From NCBI GenBank assembly GCA_037137455.1, contig JBAXKG010000002.1, forward strand, positions 1-64,000: 64,000 nt of DNA. The letters run 5' to 3'. This document shows positions 63,832 to 64,000 of the stretch, piece after piece; within the stretch, counting starts at the first letter, position 1; each line of letters opens with the position of its first letter. The notes below the pieces were generated by a model that searched no databases, was not told the origin of the DNA, and worked only from the letters and a program-made list of their open reading frames with translations. The stretch comes from CAIVAT01 sp037137455 (GTDB taxonomy: Bacteria; Bacteroidota; Bacteroidia; Bacteroidales; FEN-979). Made by a program: the position numbers and the translations under genes.

Positions 63832-64000
63832 TTACATCCCAAGCTGGTTCAATATGAATTCAAAATCGACCATGAGGTTGTCAATCCGTTGTTTGGTAGC
63901 CTGGCCAGAACCATGCCCGACGTTATAATCAATATACAATAAAACAGGATTGATCTGACCTGGATTATTTTGCAGGGCAGCGGTGAATTTCTTGGCATGC
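63832..64000 (-). CDS. Prolyl oligopeptidase family protein, C-terminal fragment (partial at the right edge)
   Basis: Reading the minus strand from the right edge gives an open frame of 55 codons that ends at the TAA at 63832. The product contains KKFTAALQNNPGQINPVLL, then NVGHGSGQATKQRID and ends in EFILNQLGM. This is the end of an S9A prolyl oligopeptidase, with the catalytic His in GHGSG. The rest lies outside the window. Confidence 0.85.
   Translation of the reverse strand, partial: HAKKFTAALQNNPGQINPVLLYIDYNVGHGSGQATKQRIDNLMVDFEFILNQLGM

Noticed and set aside
63724..63942. Plus-strand frame of 72 codons at the right end
   Set aside because: It runs across the C-terminal coding region of the prolyl oligopeptidase on the minus strand, which has clear family motifs. 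The plus-strand frame has none.
1..64000. tRNA, rRNA and CRISPR signatures
   Set aside because: I looked for T-loop motifs (GGTTCGAATCC type), rRNA-like stretches and regularly spaced repeats and saw none.

Overview
The window looks like a chromosomal segment of a fermentative, probably anaerobic member of the Bacteroidota (Bacteroidales or relatives). Signs of this are promoters with the TAnnTTTG -7 box, a general lack of Shine-Dalgarno sequences, type IX secretion-style C-terminal domains, an S46 dipeptidyl peptidase, LytS/LytTR two-component pairs, a DUF5916 protein, and two EF-G paralogues. Genes are densely packed with many 4-14 bp overlaps. I saw no rRNA, tRNA, CRISPR array, intact insertion sequence or prophage, and no gene-free stretch longer than 300 bases.

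Layout. 1-6.3 kb: end of a secreted lamin-tail protein, a ComF-like protein, a fused oligopeptide-type ABC ATPase and RNase R. 6.3-14.6 kb: two LytS/LytTR signalling pairs flanking a carboxypeptidase-regulatory-domain protein, a membrane protein and an S46 peptidase. 14.6-19.7 kb: an overlapping GH3-family/LysE exporter pair, an EEP-family hydrolase, a pseudouridine synthase and an rRNA methyltransferase. 19.7-21.7 kb: an Rrf2 regulator with an Fe-S protein and a cupin, then a PspC protein. 21.8-32.4 kb: canonical EF-G, a TPR protein, a KirBac-like potassium channel, an MsrB-MsrA lipoprotein, a sugar/nucleoside kinase, and a divergent EF-G paralogue with a degraded GTPase centre co-transcribed with an MFS transporter.

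32.4-39.2 kb is the most interesting region. It encodes Kbl, AcpS, an acetyl-CoA-synthetase-like ligase, a stand-alone acyl carrier protein, a second Kbl-like alpha-oxoamine synthase and an acetate transporter. I propose it captures acetate, activates it, may load it on the carrier protein and condenses it with an amino acid to make an aminoketone. A short-chain L-threonine dehydrogenase at 55.6 kb supplies the usual partner of Kbl.

39.3-44.5 kb: a thioredoxin-like protein, an ORF6N protein, a porin-like protein and a DUF5916 protein. 44.5-53.9 kb: an acyl-acid metabolism block with an ADP-forming acyl-CoA synthetase fused to a GNAT domain, an acyl-CoA dehydrogenase, fused isobutyryl-CoA mutase, butyrate kinase and a metallo-beta-lactamase-fold hydrolase. 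This points to interconversion of branched and straight C4 acids with ATP recovery. 53.9-64 kb: a two-gene ABC transporter, threonine dehydrogenase, CysS, a zinc peptidase lipoprotein, a flavodoxin-like protein, TyrRS, a DUF1648/Arc-like/SPFH operon, and the C-terminus of a prolyl oligopeptidase at the right edge.
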